NCBI GenBank assembly: GCA_022729635.1
Contig: DZAU01000031.1
Coordinates: 1-24,627 of the forward strand
Length of the DNA: 24,627 nucleotides
DNA from: Flavobacterium psychrophilum
GTDB lineage: Bacteria; Bacteroidota; Bacteroidia; Flavobacteriales; Flavobacteriaceae
Direction of reading: 5' to 3'
Shown here: in pieces, positions 7,420 to 14,283 of the stretch
Layout: the number at the start of each line of letters is the position of its first letter
Position numbering within the stretch: the first letter of the stretch is position 1
The notes under the pieces: generated by a model
Seen by the model: the letters and a program-made list of their open reading frames with translations, nothing else
Told to the model about the DNA's origin: nothing
Databases searched by the model: none
Made by a program: the position numbers and the translations under genes

Positions 7420-7505
7420 AATGACTGAAGATTTGAAATTAAAAGGAGGACGGCCAGTGGCTGTCAGGTATTTTTTTTAGATTTTTTTGTAAAACAAAAG
7501 AGATT

Positions 7506-8507
7506 ATGACTGAGGGGAACTTTGTAGATTACGTAAAAATATATGTTTCTTCCGGAAAAGGAGGGAAAGGATCTACTCATTTACATAGAGAAAAATTTAT
7601 CGAAAAAGGCGGGCCTGATGGTGGTGATGGTGGTCGTGGCGGACACGTTTATTTGGTGGGTAACAAAGGACTTTGGACTTTATTTCATCTAAAATTTGCC
7701 CGACACATCAAAGCCGGTCACGGTGGCGATGGCGGAGGCGACAGAAGTACCGGTGCCGATGGCGAAGACAAATACATCGAAGTTCCTTTGGGAACAGTTG
7801 TAAAAGACAAAGAAACCGGCGAGGTTTTATTCGAAATTACTGAAGATGGCGAGAAACAAATTCTTTCTCGAGGAGGAAAAGGAGGTTTGGGAAACTGGCA
7901 TTTCAGAAGTTCGACTAACCAGACGCCAAGATATTCACAGCCAGGATTACTGGGAGCAGAAATGGACGTGGTTTTAGAACTAAAAGTCCTTGCAGATGTT
8001 GGCTTGGTGGGTTTTCCAAATGCTGGAAAATCAACTTTATTATCGGTTTTGACTTCGGCCAAACCAAAAATTGCCGATTACCCGTTTACGACTTTAAAAC
8101 CCAATCTTGGAATCGTGGCTTACCGCGATTTTCAATCCTTTGTAATTGCCGATATTCCGGGAATTATCGAAGGTGCAGCCGAAGGAAAAGGCTTGGGGCA
8201 TTATTTCTTGCGTCACATTGAAAGAAATTCAACCTTACTTTTTTTAGTTCCTGTTGACACACCAGACATCAAAGCGGAATACGAAATTCTGGTAAACGAA
8301 TTGACAAAATACAATCCCGAAATGCTGGACAAAGAGCGTCTTTTGGTCATCTCAAAATGCGATATGCTCGACGATGAACTCAAAGCCGAGTTGAAAGTAC
8401 AATTAGACAAGGAATTTAAAGACATTCCGTATATGTTCATTTCATCCGTTGCCCAGCAAGGTTTACAGGAGTTGAAAGACAAATTATGGAAAATGTTGAA
8501 TGATTAA
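7506..8507 (+). CDS. obgE: Obg-family GTPase (CgtA)
   Basis: This 333-aa protein has the glycine-rich Obg domain (residues 1-160, with [11 protein letters not shown]) followed by a GTPase domain: G1 GFPNAGKST at 169-177, the TTLKP switch, G3 [16 protein letters not shown], and SKCD in place of the usual NKxD G4 motif, a variant common in Bacteroidota. It lacks the C-terminal OCT extension of Bacillus-type and the acidic tail of E. coli-type proteins. Obg GTPases bind the large ribosomal subunit and take part in its assembly and in stress signalling. The ATG at 7506 gives the standard [13 protein letters not shown] start. A strong terminator follows. Confidence 0.96.
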   Translation: MTEGNFVDYVKIYVSSGKGGKGSTHLHREKFIEKGGPDGGDGGRGGHVYLVGNKGLWTLFHLKFARHIKAGHGGDGGGDRSTGADGEDKYIEVPLGTVVKDKETGEVLFEITEDGEKQILSRGGKGGLGNWHFRSSTNQTPRYSQPGLLGAEMDVVLELKVLADVGLVGFPNAGKSTLLSVLTSAKPKIADYPFTTLKPNLGIVAYRDFQSFVIADIPGIIEGAAEGKGLGHYFLRHIERNSTLLFLVPVDTPDIKAEYEILVNELTKYNPEMLDKERLLVISKCDMLDDELKAELKVQLDKEFKDIPYMFISSVAQQGLQELKDKLWKMLND

Positions 8508-8529
8508 ATTGCTTTCTTCAAATTTATTA

Positions 8530-8562
8530 AAACCGTTTCAAGCAAATGAAACGGTTTTTTTT
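8530..8562 (+). terminator. rho-independent terminator after obgE
   Basis: An 11-bp perfect stem (AAACCGTTTCA 8530-8540 with TGAAACGGTTT 8547-8557) with a 6-base loop is followed by a run of T to 8562. It begins 22 bases after the obgE stop. Confidence 0.9.
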
Positions 8563-8628
8563 ATGAAAAAAACTAAACCTTTTTTAGCGTTTCAGGATTA
8601 CATTTATAAAATTCCCTATTTTTGAAAA

Positions 8629-9273
8629 ATGAAACAAATTATAGTATTCTTTGCATTAGTTCCTTTTTTTGCATTTTCACAATCCAATTTTGAAAAGGGA
8701 GAGAAACTTTTTAGAGAGAAAAAATTCGTTCAAGCTCAGCCTTTTTTCGAAAAGGTTTTAAAAGAAAATCCTAATAATTTGAAAACGATTGAATATCTGG
8801 GAGATATTGCAGGGTATAATGAATCTTGGGACAAAGCCATATACTATTATAAAAAATTAAAAGAATTAAGACCAACCGAAGCCAATTATTATTATAAATA
8901 CGGCGGCGCTCTTGGGATGAAAGCTTCCAGTGGAAATAAAATCATGGCAATTGGTTTGATAAATCCAATAAAAGATTCATTCGAAAAAGCCATTCAACTG
9001 GAATCAAATCATATAGATGCTCATTGGGCATTGATTATTTATTATCTTGAGTTGCCAAGAATTTTTGGCGGAAGCGAAAAAAAAGCAGTTTTATTTTCTA
9101 ATAAATTGCAAAAAATATCTCCTGTTGATGGCTATCTTTCAAAAGGATATATCGAAGAATATTATAAACGATATACAAATGCTGAAATCCTATATAAAAA
9201 AGCAATTGCCCTTGGAAGTTCAAAAGCGGGACCTGAAATGCTAGCCAATTTGTATAAAAAAAAAGTCACCTAA
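8629..9273 (+). CDS. secreted TPR-repeat protein
   Basis: This 214-aa protein has a Sec signal peptide (MKQIIVFFALVPFFAFSQ, probable cleavage after residue 17) and then tetratricopeptide-like helices: FEKGEKLFREKKFVQAQPFF and IEYLGDIAGYNESWDKAIYY are two clear units, and a third lies near the C-terminus. It is probably periplasmic and mediates protein contacts; no specific function can be read. The ATG is only 4 bases after a TATTTTTG box (8617-8624), which would imply a very short leader. The last codons pass through a run of nine A (9256-9264) and the stop TAA lies inside an inverted-repeat arm (9269-9288), so the C-terminus may be altered relative to orthologues. Confidence 0.8.
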   Translation: MKQIIVFFALVPFFAFSQSNFEKGEKLFREKKFVQAQPFFEKVLKENPNNLKTIEYLGDIAGYNESWDKAIYYYKKLKELRPTEANYYYKYGGALGMKASSGNKIMAIGLINPIKDSFEKAIQLESNHIDAHWALIIYYLELPRIFGGSEKKAVLFSNKLQKISPVDGYLSKGYIEEYYKRYTNAEILYKKAIALGSSKAGPEMLANLYKKKVT

Positions 9274-9390
9274 CCCCAGGAAGGGGAACTTCAAAGAGTT
9301 TGAAAATATTTGATAAAAAATAAATTTGAAAATAGTATGAATACTAATAGTAAAAAAGATAATGTTTCAATTCCCCCTTCGGGGGTTAGG
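9269..9390. repeat. inverted-repeat (MITE-like) element spanning the TPR gene stop and mpl start
   Basis: The left arm CCTAACCCCAGGAAGGGGAA (9269-9288) and right arm TTCCCCCTTCGGGGGTTAGG (9371-9390) are complementary at 17 of 20 positions, around an A/T-rich 82-base centre. The left arm contains the TAA stop of the TPR gene, and the centre contains the ATG of mpl. The right arm is coding for mpl and recurs identically at 18748-18773 in the GSCFA gene. GC-rich arms stand out sharply from the surrounding DNA. No clear target duplication was seen. Confidence 0.7.
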
Positions 9391-10743
9391 GGGCTTCATT
9401 TTATCGCCATTGGCGGAAGCGCAATGCACAATTTGGCTTTAGCCTTACACAACAAAGGGTACAAAGTTACAGGAAGCGACGACGCTATTTTTGAACCTTC
9501 GAAAACACGTTTGGCCAATAAGGGAATTTTACCCGCAGAATTAGGTTGGTTTCCCGAAAAAATCACCCAGGATATTGAGGCTGTAATTCTCGGAATGCAT
9601 GCCAAAGCGGATAATCCGGAATTGTTGAAAGCCCAAGAATTAGGGTTGAAGATTTATTCCTATCCCGAGTTTTTATACGAACAATCTAAAAATAAAACCC
9701 GTGTGGTTATTGGTGGTTCGCACGGAAAAACCACAATTACTTCAATGATTTTGCACGTGATGCACTATCACAATATTGAAGTCGATTATATGGTTGGCGC
9801 ACAACTCGAAGGCTTCGACACAATGGTACATCTCACCGAAGAAAACGATTTTATAGTTCTCGAAGGTGATGAATATTTGTCTTCGCCAATAGACAGAAGA
9901 CCAAAATTCCATTTGTATCAGCCGAATATCGCCTTGATTTCAGGAATTGCTTGGGATCATATCAATGTTTTTCCAACATACAATTTCTATGTAGAACAGT
10001 TCGAAATATTTATCGAAAAAATCACTAATGGCGGAATATTGGTGTATAATGAAGAAGATCCAGAAGTGAAACGTGTTGCAGAAGCTGCTACAAATCCAAT
10101 TCGAAAAATACCTTATTTAACTCCAAAATATGAAGTGAAAGACGGAGTTACTTTATTAGAGACCCCGGAAGGAGCAATGCCAATCGAGGTTTTTGGAGCA
10201 CATAACCTGAATAATCTGGCTGGAGCCAAATGGATTTGCCAGAATATGGGCGTTGATGAAGCCGATTTTTATGAAGCGATTGCCAGTTTCAAAGGAGCAT
10301 CAAAACGATTGGAAAAAATAGCTGAAGGAAAAGGCAAAGTGGCTTATAAAGATTTCGCCCATTCGCCAAGCAAAGTCGCCGCCACCACAAAAGCGGTGAA
10401 AGAACAATATCCAAATCGAACTTTAATTGCTTGTTTGGAATTGCATACTTACAGTAGTTTGAATGCCGAATTCTTGAAAGAATACGAAGGCGCATTAGAG
10501 TATGCCGATGTTGCCGTGGTTTTTTATTCGCCCGATGCAGTAAAAATTAAGCAACTCGAAGAAGTAACTTACGAGCAAATTGCTAAAGCATTCAACCGTG
10601 AAGATTTGATTATTTATACCAATCCAAAGGATTTTAAAGACTATCTTTTCAATCTCAATTTCGAAAATTCTGCTTTGTTGTTGATGAGTTCCGGAAATTA
10701 TGGAGGATTGAATTTTGATGAGGTAAAGAGCTTGATTGAATAA
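9337..10743 (+). CDS. mpl: UDP-N-acetylmuramate:L-alanyl-gamma-D-glutamyl-meso-diaminopimelate ligase
   Basis: This 468-aa Mur-ligase family enzyme joins recycled murein tripeptide to UDP-MurNAc in the cytoplasm. The dinucleotide-type start HFIAIGGSAMHNLALALHNK is at about residue 21, the ATP loop GGSHGKTTITSMI follows, then the central EGDEYLSSPIDRRPKF and a C-terminal domain with KDFAHSPSKV. I chose ATG 9337; a TTG at 9310 is in frame but less likely. The first 20 residues (MNTNSKKDNVSIPPSGVRGL) look foreign: orthologues as I recall them begin almost directly with the HFIAIGG strand, and here that segment and the start codon lie inside an inverted-repeat element (9269-9390). The core is intact, so the enzyme is probably functional. 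Confidence 0.93.
   Translation: MNTNSKKDNVSIPPSGVRGLHFIAIGGSAMHNLALALHNKGYKVTGSDDAIFEPSKTRLANKGILPAELGWFPEKITQDIEAVILGMHAKADNPELLKAQELGLKIYSYPEFLYEQSKNKTRVVIGGSHGKTTITSMILHVMHYHNIEVDYMVGAQLEGFDTMVHLTEENDFIVLEGDEYLSSPIDRRPKFHLYQPNIALISGIAWDHINVFPTYNFYVEQFEIFIEKITNGGILVYNEEDPEVKRVAEAATNPIRKIPYLTPKYEVKDGVTLLETPEGAMPIEVFGAHNLNNLAGAKWICQNMGVDEADFYEAIASFKGASKRLEKIAEGKGKVAYKDFAHSPSKVAATTKAVKEQYPNRTLIACLELHTYSSLNAEFLKEYEGALEYADVAVVFYSPDAVKIKQLEEVTYEQIAKAFNREDLIIYTNPKDFKDYLFNLNFENSALLLMSSGNYGGLNFDEVKSLIE
9371..9396 (+). repeat. 26-bp GC-rich repeat, coding copy in mpl
   Basis: TTCCCCCTTCGGGGGTTAGG plus GGGCTT. The reverse complement is identical, base for base, at 18748-18773. Read in the mpl frame it encodes PPSGVRGL (residues 13-20). 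It contains a C-run/UUCG/G-run hairpin. Confidence 0.92.
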
Positions 10744-10757
10744 TATAATAGAATACA

Positions 10758-10847
10758 CTATTTGTCATTCCGTAGGAATCTCTTTTTTATTTTGTTAGAA
10801 GAACCAAAAAATGTTAGTGCAAAAGCTAAAAAATAAAATGCTTTCAT
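10758..10847 (-). CDS. possible 29-aa small secreted/membrane peptide
   Basis: A short minus-strand frame begins MKAFYFLAFALTFFGSSN, which resembles a signal peptide or single membrane helix, and ends RFLRNDK just before the stop. The last seven codons are the dispersed repeat at 10761-10782 read in this frame. There is no cysteine for a lipobox, no clear promoter, and no homologue that I recognise. It sits alone in the mpl-radC spacer, on the opposite strand. It may be a real small gene or a chance frame; confidence is low. Confidence 0.3.
   Translation of the reverse strand: MKAFYFLAFALTFFGSSNKIKKRFLRNDK
10761..10782. repeat. short dispersed repeat (GTCATTCCGTAGGAATCTC type)
   Basis: TTTGTCATTCCGTAGGAATC carries the palindromic core ATTCC..GGAAT and resembles widely dispersed short repeats of Bacteroidota genomes. 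It is the only copy in this window; assignment is from recalled similarity. Confidence 0.4.
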
Positions 10848-10897
10848 TACTTTTAATTTTTTAATTCTAACGATGATTATACTTTTTTCGTACAATA

Positions 10898-11590
10898 ATG
10901 GAACAAAATAACTTCCCGATAACAAATTGGCACGAAGACGATAAACCCCGTGAAAAACTAATGCTGAAAGGCAAAAGTGTTTTGAGCGATGCCGAATTGA
11001 TTGCCATTTTGATTGGTTCTGGAAGTCGCAATGAGTCGGCGGTGGGATTGAGCCAACGCATTTTGGCAAGTGTCGATAACAACTTGAATGCCTTAGGGAA
11101 ATTGACCATTCAACAATTGATGAATTTCAAAGGAATAGGCGAGGCCAAAGCTATTTCGATTATGGCCGCAATGGAATTGGGAAGACGAAGAAGGGCAGAA
11201 GATGCGGTCGAATTGAAGAAAATCACGTCCAGCAAAATGATTTTCGAATTGATGCAACCCATCATTGGCGAATTGCCCCACGAAGAATTTTGGGTTTTGT
11301 ACTTGAATAATTCGAATAAAGTGCTTACAAAATCGCAGTTGGGCAAAGGCGGAATTACAGGAACTTTGGTCGATGTGCGATTGGTGTTTAAACCAGCACT
11401 CGAAATGGGTGCAACAGCACTGATTCTCTGTCATAATCATCCATCGGGAACTTTGATTCCCAGTGATGCCGACAAGCAAATCACGAAAAAATTAAAAGCA
11501 GCAGGTCAAAATTTAGACATTAACGTCCTTGACCATATCATTATTACCGAAAATGGGTTTTATAGTTTTAACGATGATGGAATTTTTTAA
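10898..11590 (+). CDS. radC: RadC-family JAB/MPN-domain protein (UPF0758)
   Basis: This 230-aa protein has an N-terminal helix-hairpin-helix part (about residues 25-90, with LMNFKGIGEAKAISIMAAMELGRR) and a C-terminal JAB/MPN domain with the JAMM-type metal motif HNHPSGTLIPSDAD (about residues 171-184). Despite the name, a direct DNA repair role is not established for the family; the fold suggests a metalloprotease or nuclease-like activity. Length is normal. It is the first gene of a tight run: the HAD phosphatase starts 3 bases after its stop, and the secreted hypothetical gene 3 bases after that. Confidence 0.93.
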   Translation: MEQNNFPITNWHEDDKPREKLMLKGKSVLSDAELIAILIGSGSRNESAVGLSQRILASVDNNLNALGKLTIQQLMNFKGIGEAKAISIMAAMELGRRRRAEDAVELKKITSSKMIFELMQPIIGELPHEEFWVLYLNNSNKVLTKSQLGKGGITGTLVDVRLVFKPALEMGATALILCHNHPSGTLIPSDADKQITKKLKAAGQNLDINVLDHIIITENGFYSFNDDGIF

Positions 11591-11593
11591 AAA

Positions 11594-12289
11594 ATGAAAA
11601 CCACAAAAATAAATATAACCGACGTATTCTTTGACTTAGACCACACGCTTTGGGATTTTGAAAAAAACTCGGCATTGGCATTCGAAACGATTTTTAAAAT
11701 TCAGGAAATACCTGTGGATATGGGAAGTTTCCTTTCTTTTTACATACCAATAAACAGAGAATATTGGGAAAGGTATCGCAAAGATGAAGTGACTCAAAAA
11801 CAGTTGCGTTACGGAAGACTGAAAGATACTTTTGACTTGTTAGAGTATTCAATTTCAGATAGTTTAATCGATTTATTATCTGTAGAATACATTCATTATT
11901 TGCCAAAATTTAATCATTTATTTGATGGAACAATTGAAATTTTGGACTATTTGAAACCCAAATATAATTTGCATATTATTACCAATGGTTTTGCCGAAAT
12001 TCAAGGAAACAAATTAGATAATTCGTATATTTCGCATTATTTCAAAACCATTACTAATTCAGAAATGGCAGGAGTGAAAAAACCCAATTCAATGATTTTT
12101 GAATACGCATTGGATTTGGCCGAAGCCAAAAAAGAAAACAGTATTATGATTGGCGATTGCATTGAGGCTGATGTTCAAGGAGCGCTAGACGCAGGATTAG
12201 ACGCTATTTTATTCAATGAAAATAATGCCCAAGTTGCAGAAAACATTAAACAAATACACCATTTATCAGAACTAAAAAAATATTTATAA
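11594..12289 (+). CDS. yjjG: YjjG-family HAD hydrolase (noncanonical pyrimidine nucleotidase)
   Basis: This 231-aa haloacid-dehalogenase phosphatase has motif I FFDLDHTLWDF (nucleophile Asp14 and Asp16), motif II IITNG, the motif III lysine in GVKKPNSMIF, and motif IV GDCIEADVQGALDAG. The helical cap between motifs I and II and the HTLWDFEKNSALAF start match YjjG-type 5'-nucleotidases, which hydrolyse pyrimidine monophosphates including damaged ones. It is cytoplasmic. It is very probably co-transcribed with radC (3-base gap). The exact substrate cannot be decided from sequence; a broader sugar-phosphatase role is possible. Confidence 0.85.
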   Translation: MKTTKINITDVFFDLDHTLWDFEKNSALAFETIFKIQEIPVDMGSFLSFYIPINREYWERYRKDEVTQKQLRYGRLKDTFDLLEYSISDSLIDLLSVEYIHYLPKFNHLFDGTIEILDYLKPKYNLHIITNGFAEIQGNKLDNSYISHYFKTITNSEMAGVKKPNSMIFEYALDLAEAKKENSIMIGDCIEADVQGALDAGLDAILFNENNAQVAENIKQIHHLSELKKYL

Positions 12290-12292
12290 ATT

Positions 12293-13114
12293 ATGAAAAC
12301 ACGATTCCTATTCTTAATGTTATTTGTAGCTGGTTATGGCTTTTCTCAAACGATTAATGATTATAAAGGAGCAATTATCCCAATGAAATATGAATTTCTT
12401 AAAACAGAAAATCAATATCGCCTTCAAACAATTACTAAATTGAATTTACAAAAAGCGGGTTTTAATGCTTTTTATGCCAACGAAACAATTCCGGTAGAGT
12501 TTTCTGATCGATGTGCTTTGTTGTATGTTGATGTAAAGAAAGAGAATTCCTTTTTGGTGACCAAACTTTACATCACTTTTAAAGATTGTTATGGAGTTGT
12601 AGTTTATCAGTCGGTTACAGGAAAAAGCAGGGAAAAAGATTGGGAAAAATCTTATGCCGAAGCATTGAATGAAGCTTTTAAATCGGTTTACGCTTTGAAT
12701 TATAAATACAACGGAAACACAAATTTTAGTTCAAAACCGGCAGCAGCTTCGCAATCAGTTTCTGAAACTTCAGTCCCAACTCCAGTGATTCCGGTGGCTG
12801 TTCCTGTTGTTGCAGCCTCAGTTCCTGTGGTGGCAGTTCCTGCTGTGGCTGCTAAAAATGAGGAAAAAGCGACAAATATTTCAGAAAATAAAAAGGCTGA
12901 TTTACTTTATGCTCAACCAACATCTTACGGATATCAATTGATTGACAGTGAACCAAAAGTGGTTATGAAAGTATATAAAACTTCTAATCCTGCCAGTTTT
13001 ATGGCAACAAAAGGAAACGTTCAAGGAGTTTTAGTCTCAAAAGACAATCAATGGTTTTTTGAATATTATCAAGGAGACAAATTAATTTCTGAGAAAGTGG
13101 ATGTTAAATTTTAG
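12293..13114 (+). CDS. secreted protein of unknown function with a Val/Pro/Ala linker
   Basis: This 273-aa protein has a Sec signal peptide (MKTRFLFLMLFVAGYGFSQ). A globular N-terminal part (about residues 20-140, with DYKGAIIPMKYEFLKTENQY) resembles flavobacterial hypothetical proteins. A low-complexity linker (about 150-190, repeated VPVVA) is followed by a C-terminal part with YGYQLIDSEPKVVMKVYKTS. It is probably periplasmic or surface-associated. It starts 3 bases after the HAD gene, the end of the radC run. A 20-codon remnant matching its last codons lies downstream at 13682-13741, indicating that a paralogue once followed. I do not recognise a function. Confidence 0.8.
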   Translation: MKTRFLFLMLFVAGYGFSQTINDYKGAIIPMKYEFLKTENQYRLQTITKLNLQKAGFNAFYANETIPVEFSDRCALLYVDVKKENSFLVTKLYITFKDCYGVVVYQSVTGKSREKDWEKSYAEALNEAFKSVYALNYKYNGNTNFSSKPAAASQSVSETSVPTPVIPVAVPVVAASVPVVAVPAVAAKNEEKATNISENKKADLLYAQPTSYGYQLIDSEPKVVMKVYKTSNPASFMATKGNVQGVLVSKDNQWFFEYYQGDKLISEKVDVKF

Positions 13115-13150
13115 GGTTTTAAAAAATAAATTTTATTAAAAAATAAAGTT

Positions 13151-13389
13151 ATGAAACTAACCACGCAGTGCAACAATATTGTTCATAGAATTTTGGATAT
13201 ATCGGATTTTAAATTATTAAATCAGATAGAAGAATTGCTAGATAAAGATGTTTTTACATACACAACTTCTGGAAAATCACTTTCTGTAAAAGAATATAAA
13301 AATCATTTAGACGAAATAATGATTGCTTCAGATTCTGGAGCTATTGGTTATCAACAAAGGAGGCTAAAGGCAAATTGAAACGCAAATGA
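13151..13389 (+). pseudogene. antitoxin-like gene, apparently frameshifted near the 3' end
   Basis: The open frame from ATG 13151 gives 75 aa (MKLTTQCNNIVHRILDISDF...) and stops at 13378, with IEELLDKDVFTYTTSGKSLS and KNHLDEIMIASDSGA resembling antitoxins paired with ParE/RelE toxins. After GAIGY the frame reads QQRRLKAN. In the other frame the DNA reads STKEAKGKLKRK and stops at TGA 13387-13389, overlapping the toxin ATG as ATGA. One lost base near 13350 would explain this: restored, it would read GYxTKEAKGKLKRK with the classic coupled overlap. The inference rests on this overlap and on the more typical tail; the truncated protein may still fold. Confidence 0.55.
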
Positions 13390-13679
13390 AATCAGTTGAA
13401 TGGTCAGAAGATTCTATATCTTCTATGCAGTCAATTTATGATTATATTTTTGCAGAAAGCCCGCAAAATGCTGATTTAGTCATTGATACTTTGTTTGATT
13501 TAGGAGAAAAATTAAATATTTTCCCCGAAAAAAATCCAAAAGAACCATTATTTAATTCTGAAAAAATTAGATTTTTCCCAAAATAGAATTACAAAATAGT
13601 ATATAGAATTGAAGAAAATAGAATTTATATATTGGATATTTTTTCAACTTTGCAAGATTATAGAAAAGTAAAAATATAA
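13386..13679 (+). pseudogene. ParE/RelE-type toxin interrupted by an in-frame stop
   Basis: ATG 13386 opens a 66-aa frame (MKSVEWSEDSISSMQSIYDY...) that ends at TAG 13584-13586. The same frame then continues for 30 codons, NYKIVYRIEENRIYILDIFS and TLQDYRKVKI, to TAA 13677-13679. The full span of 97 codons is the usual ParE/RelE size, and NYKIVYRIEEN..YILDIFSTLQ is the characteristic C-terminal strand pair of the family. So one nonsense mutation separates the parts, and the toxin is most likely inactive. The partner antitoxin gene just upstream also appears damaged. Confidence 0.8.
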
Positions 13680-13681
13680 GG

Positions 13682-13741
13682 TTTTATGAATAGTACCAAG
13701 GTGATAAATTTATTTTCGAGAAAGTGGAGGTTACGTTTTAG
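13682..13741 (+). pseudogene. 20-codon 3' remnant of a paralogue of the 12293-13114 gene
   Basis: This segment aligns without gaps to 13055-13114, the last 20 codons of the secreted hypothetical gene, at 49 of 60 bases and with the same terminal TAG. It reads FYE, stop, then YQGDKFIFEKVEVTF, against FFEYYQGDKLISEKVDVKF. Three of the differences are synonymous, suggesting that it diverged as a coding gene before decay. Nothing upstream of it resembles the rest of that gene; the broken toxin-antitoxin pair occupies the interval. Confidence 0.75.
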
Positions 13742-13807
13742 AATTTAATTTTGTTGGAGTTTTATAAATTACTATTCAGGTATTCATTAATTTTTAGAAA
13801 AGTTGAT

Positions 13808-14242
13808 ATGAATTTTAAATCAACCAATATATGGTTTGTGATTTTTTTGTCACTATTTGTCTTTTTGTTTTATAGTTGTAATTCATACAGATATTTTGAT
13901 ACATTTATAGATGCACAAGATACTTATTTATTGATAAATGGTAATAAAGAAAATTTTGGTGACAAAAGGCTTTTGTACAATAAAACCGTTTATCGATGTT
14001 CACTTAAAAAAGGTTTCTTCTGTAATAATGACAATGGAAGAAAAGATCCAGATTTCATCTATGAATATATTTCAAGGGAAAGTAAGCATGGTTTGGATTT
14101 GTATTATATAGAGCTTGATTCTGTTTATGTTTTTGAAGAAACAAAAAGAAGAAGTTATGATTTAAAATTAAAAGAAACAAGAAAATTAAGTGAATTTGAG
14201 AAACAAATTTATCAAAATTTGATAGAACACTCGAAAAAGTAA
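13808..14242 (+). CDS. small lipoprotein of unknown function
   Basis: This 144-aa protein begins MNFKSTNIWFVIFLSLFVFL and reaches Cys24 in LFYSCN, a signal peptide II/lipobox pattern, so it is probably a membrane-anchored lipoprotein. I chose ATG 13808 because it places the hydrophobic stretch correctly; an in-frame TTG at 13751 would add 19 residues before the signal peptide. The mature part is polar and Lys/Tyr-rich (YIELDSVYVFEETKRRSYDL), with no family that I recognise. It lies alone between the decayed patch and the convergent rarA gene, ending 14 bases before a heptamer array. Confidence 0.6.
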   Translation: MNFKSTNIWFVIFLSLFVFLFYSCNSYRYFDTFIDAQDTYLLINGNKENFGDKRLLYNKTVYRCSLKKGFFCNNDNGRKDPDFIYEYISRESKHGLDLYYIELDSVYVFEETKRRSYDLKLKETRKLSEFEKQIYQNLIEHSKK

Positions 14243-14255
14243 AATAGTCTTTTAA

Positions 14256-14283
14256 CTTCTAACTTCCAACTTCTAACTTCCAA
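14256..14283. repeat. heptanucleotide array next to the rarA stop
   Basis: Four 7-base units CTTCTAA, CTTCCAA, CTTCTAA, CTTCCAA abut the rarA stop codon (14284-14286, minus strand). Read on the other strand the units are TTGGAAG and TTAGAAG, the same motif as the array at 24268-24295. Confidence 0.85.

Noticed and set aside
7449..7458. GACGGCCAGT matches part of a common cloning-vector primer site
   Set aside because: Only 10-11 bases match and the flanks are not vector-like. The surrounding sequence is consistent with the rest of the genome, so chance is the better explanation.
8617..8624. TATTTTTG as a promoter for the TPR gene
   Set aside because: It fits the -7 consensus but lies 4 bases before the ATG with no -33 box. 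Such boxes are frequent by chance in A/T-rich DNA, so it is not listed as a feature.
9310..9336. Longer start (TTG 9310) for mpl
   Set aside because: ATG 9337 is in frame and closer to the conserved start; both lie within the repeat element and neither resembles the usual N-terminus.
10867..11479. Several long open frames opposite radC and mpl
   Set aside because: They lie on the opposite strand of well-identified genes and show no family features.
13751..13807. Longer start (TTG 13751) for the lipoprotein
   Set aside because: It would bury the lipobox signal peptide 19 residues inside the protein.
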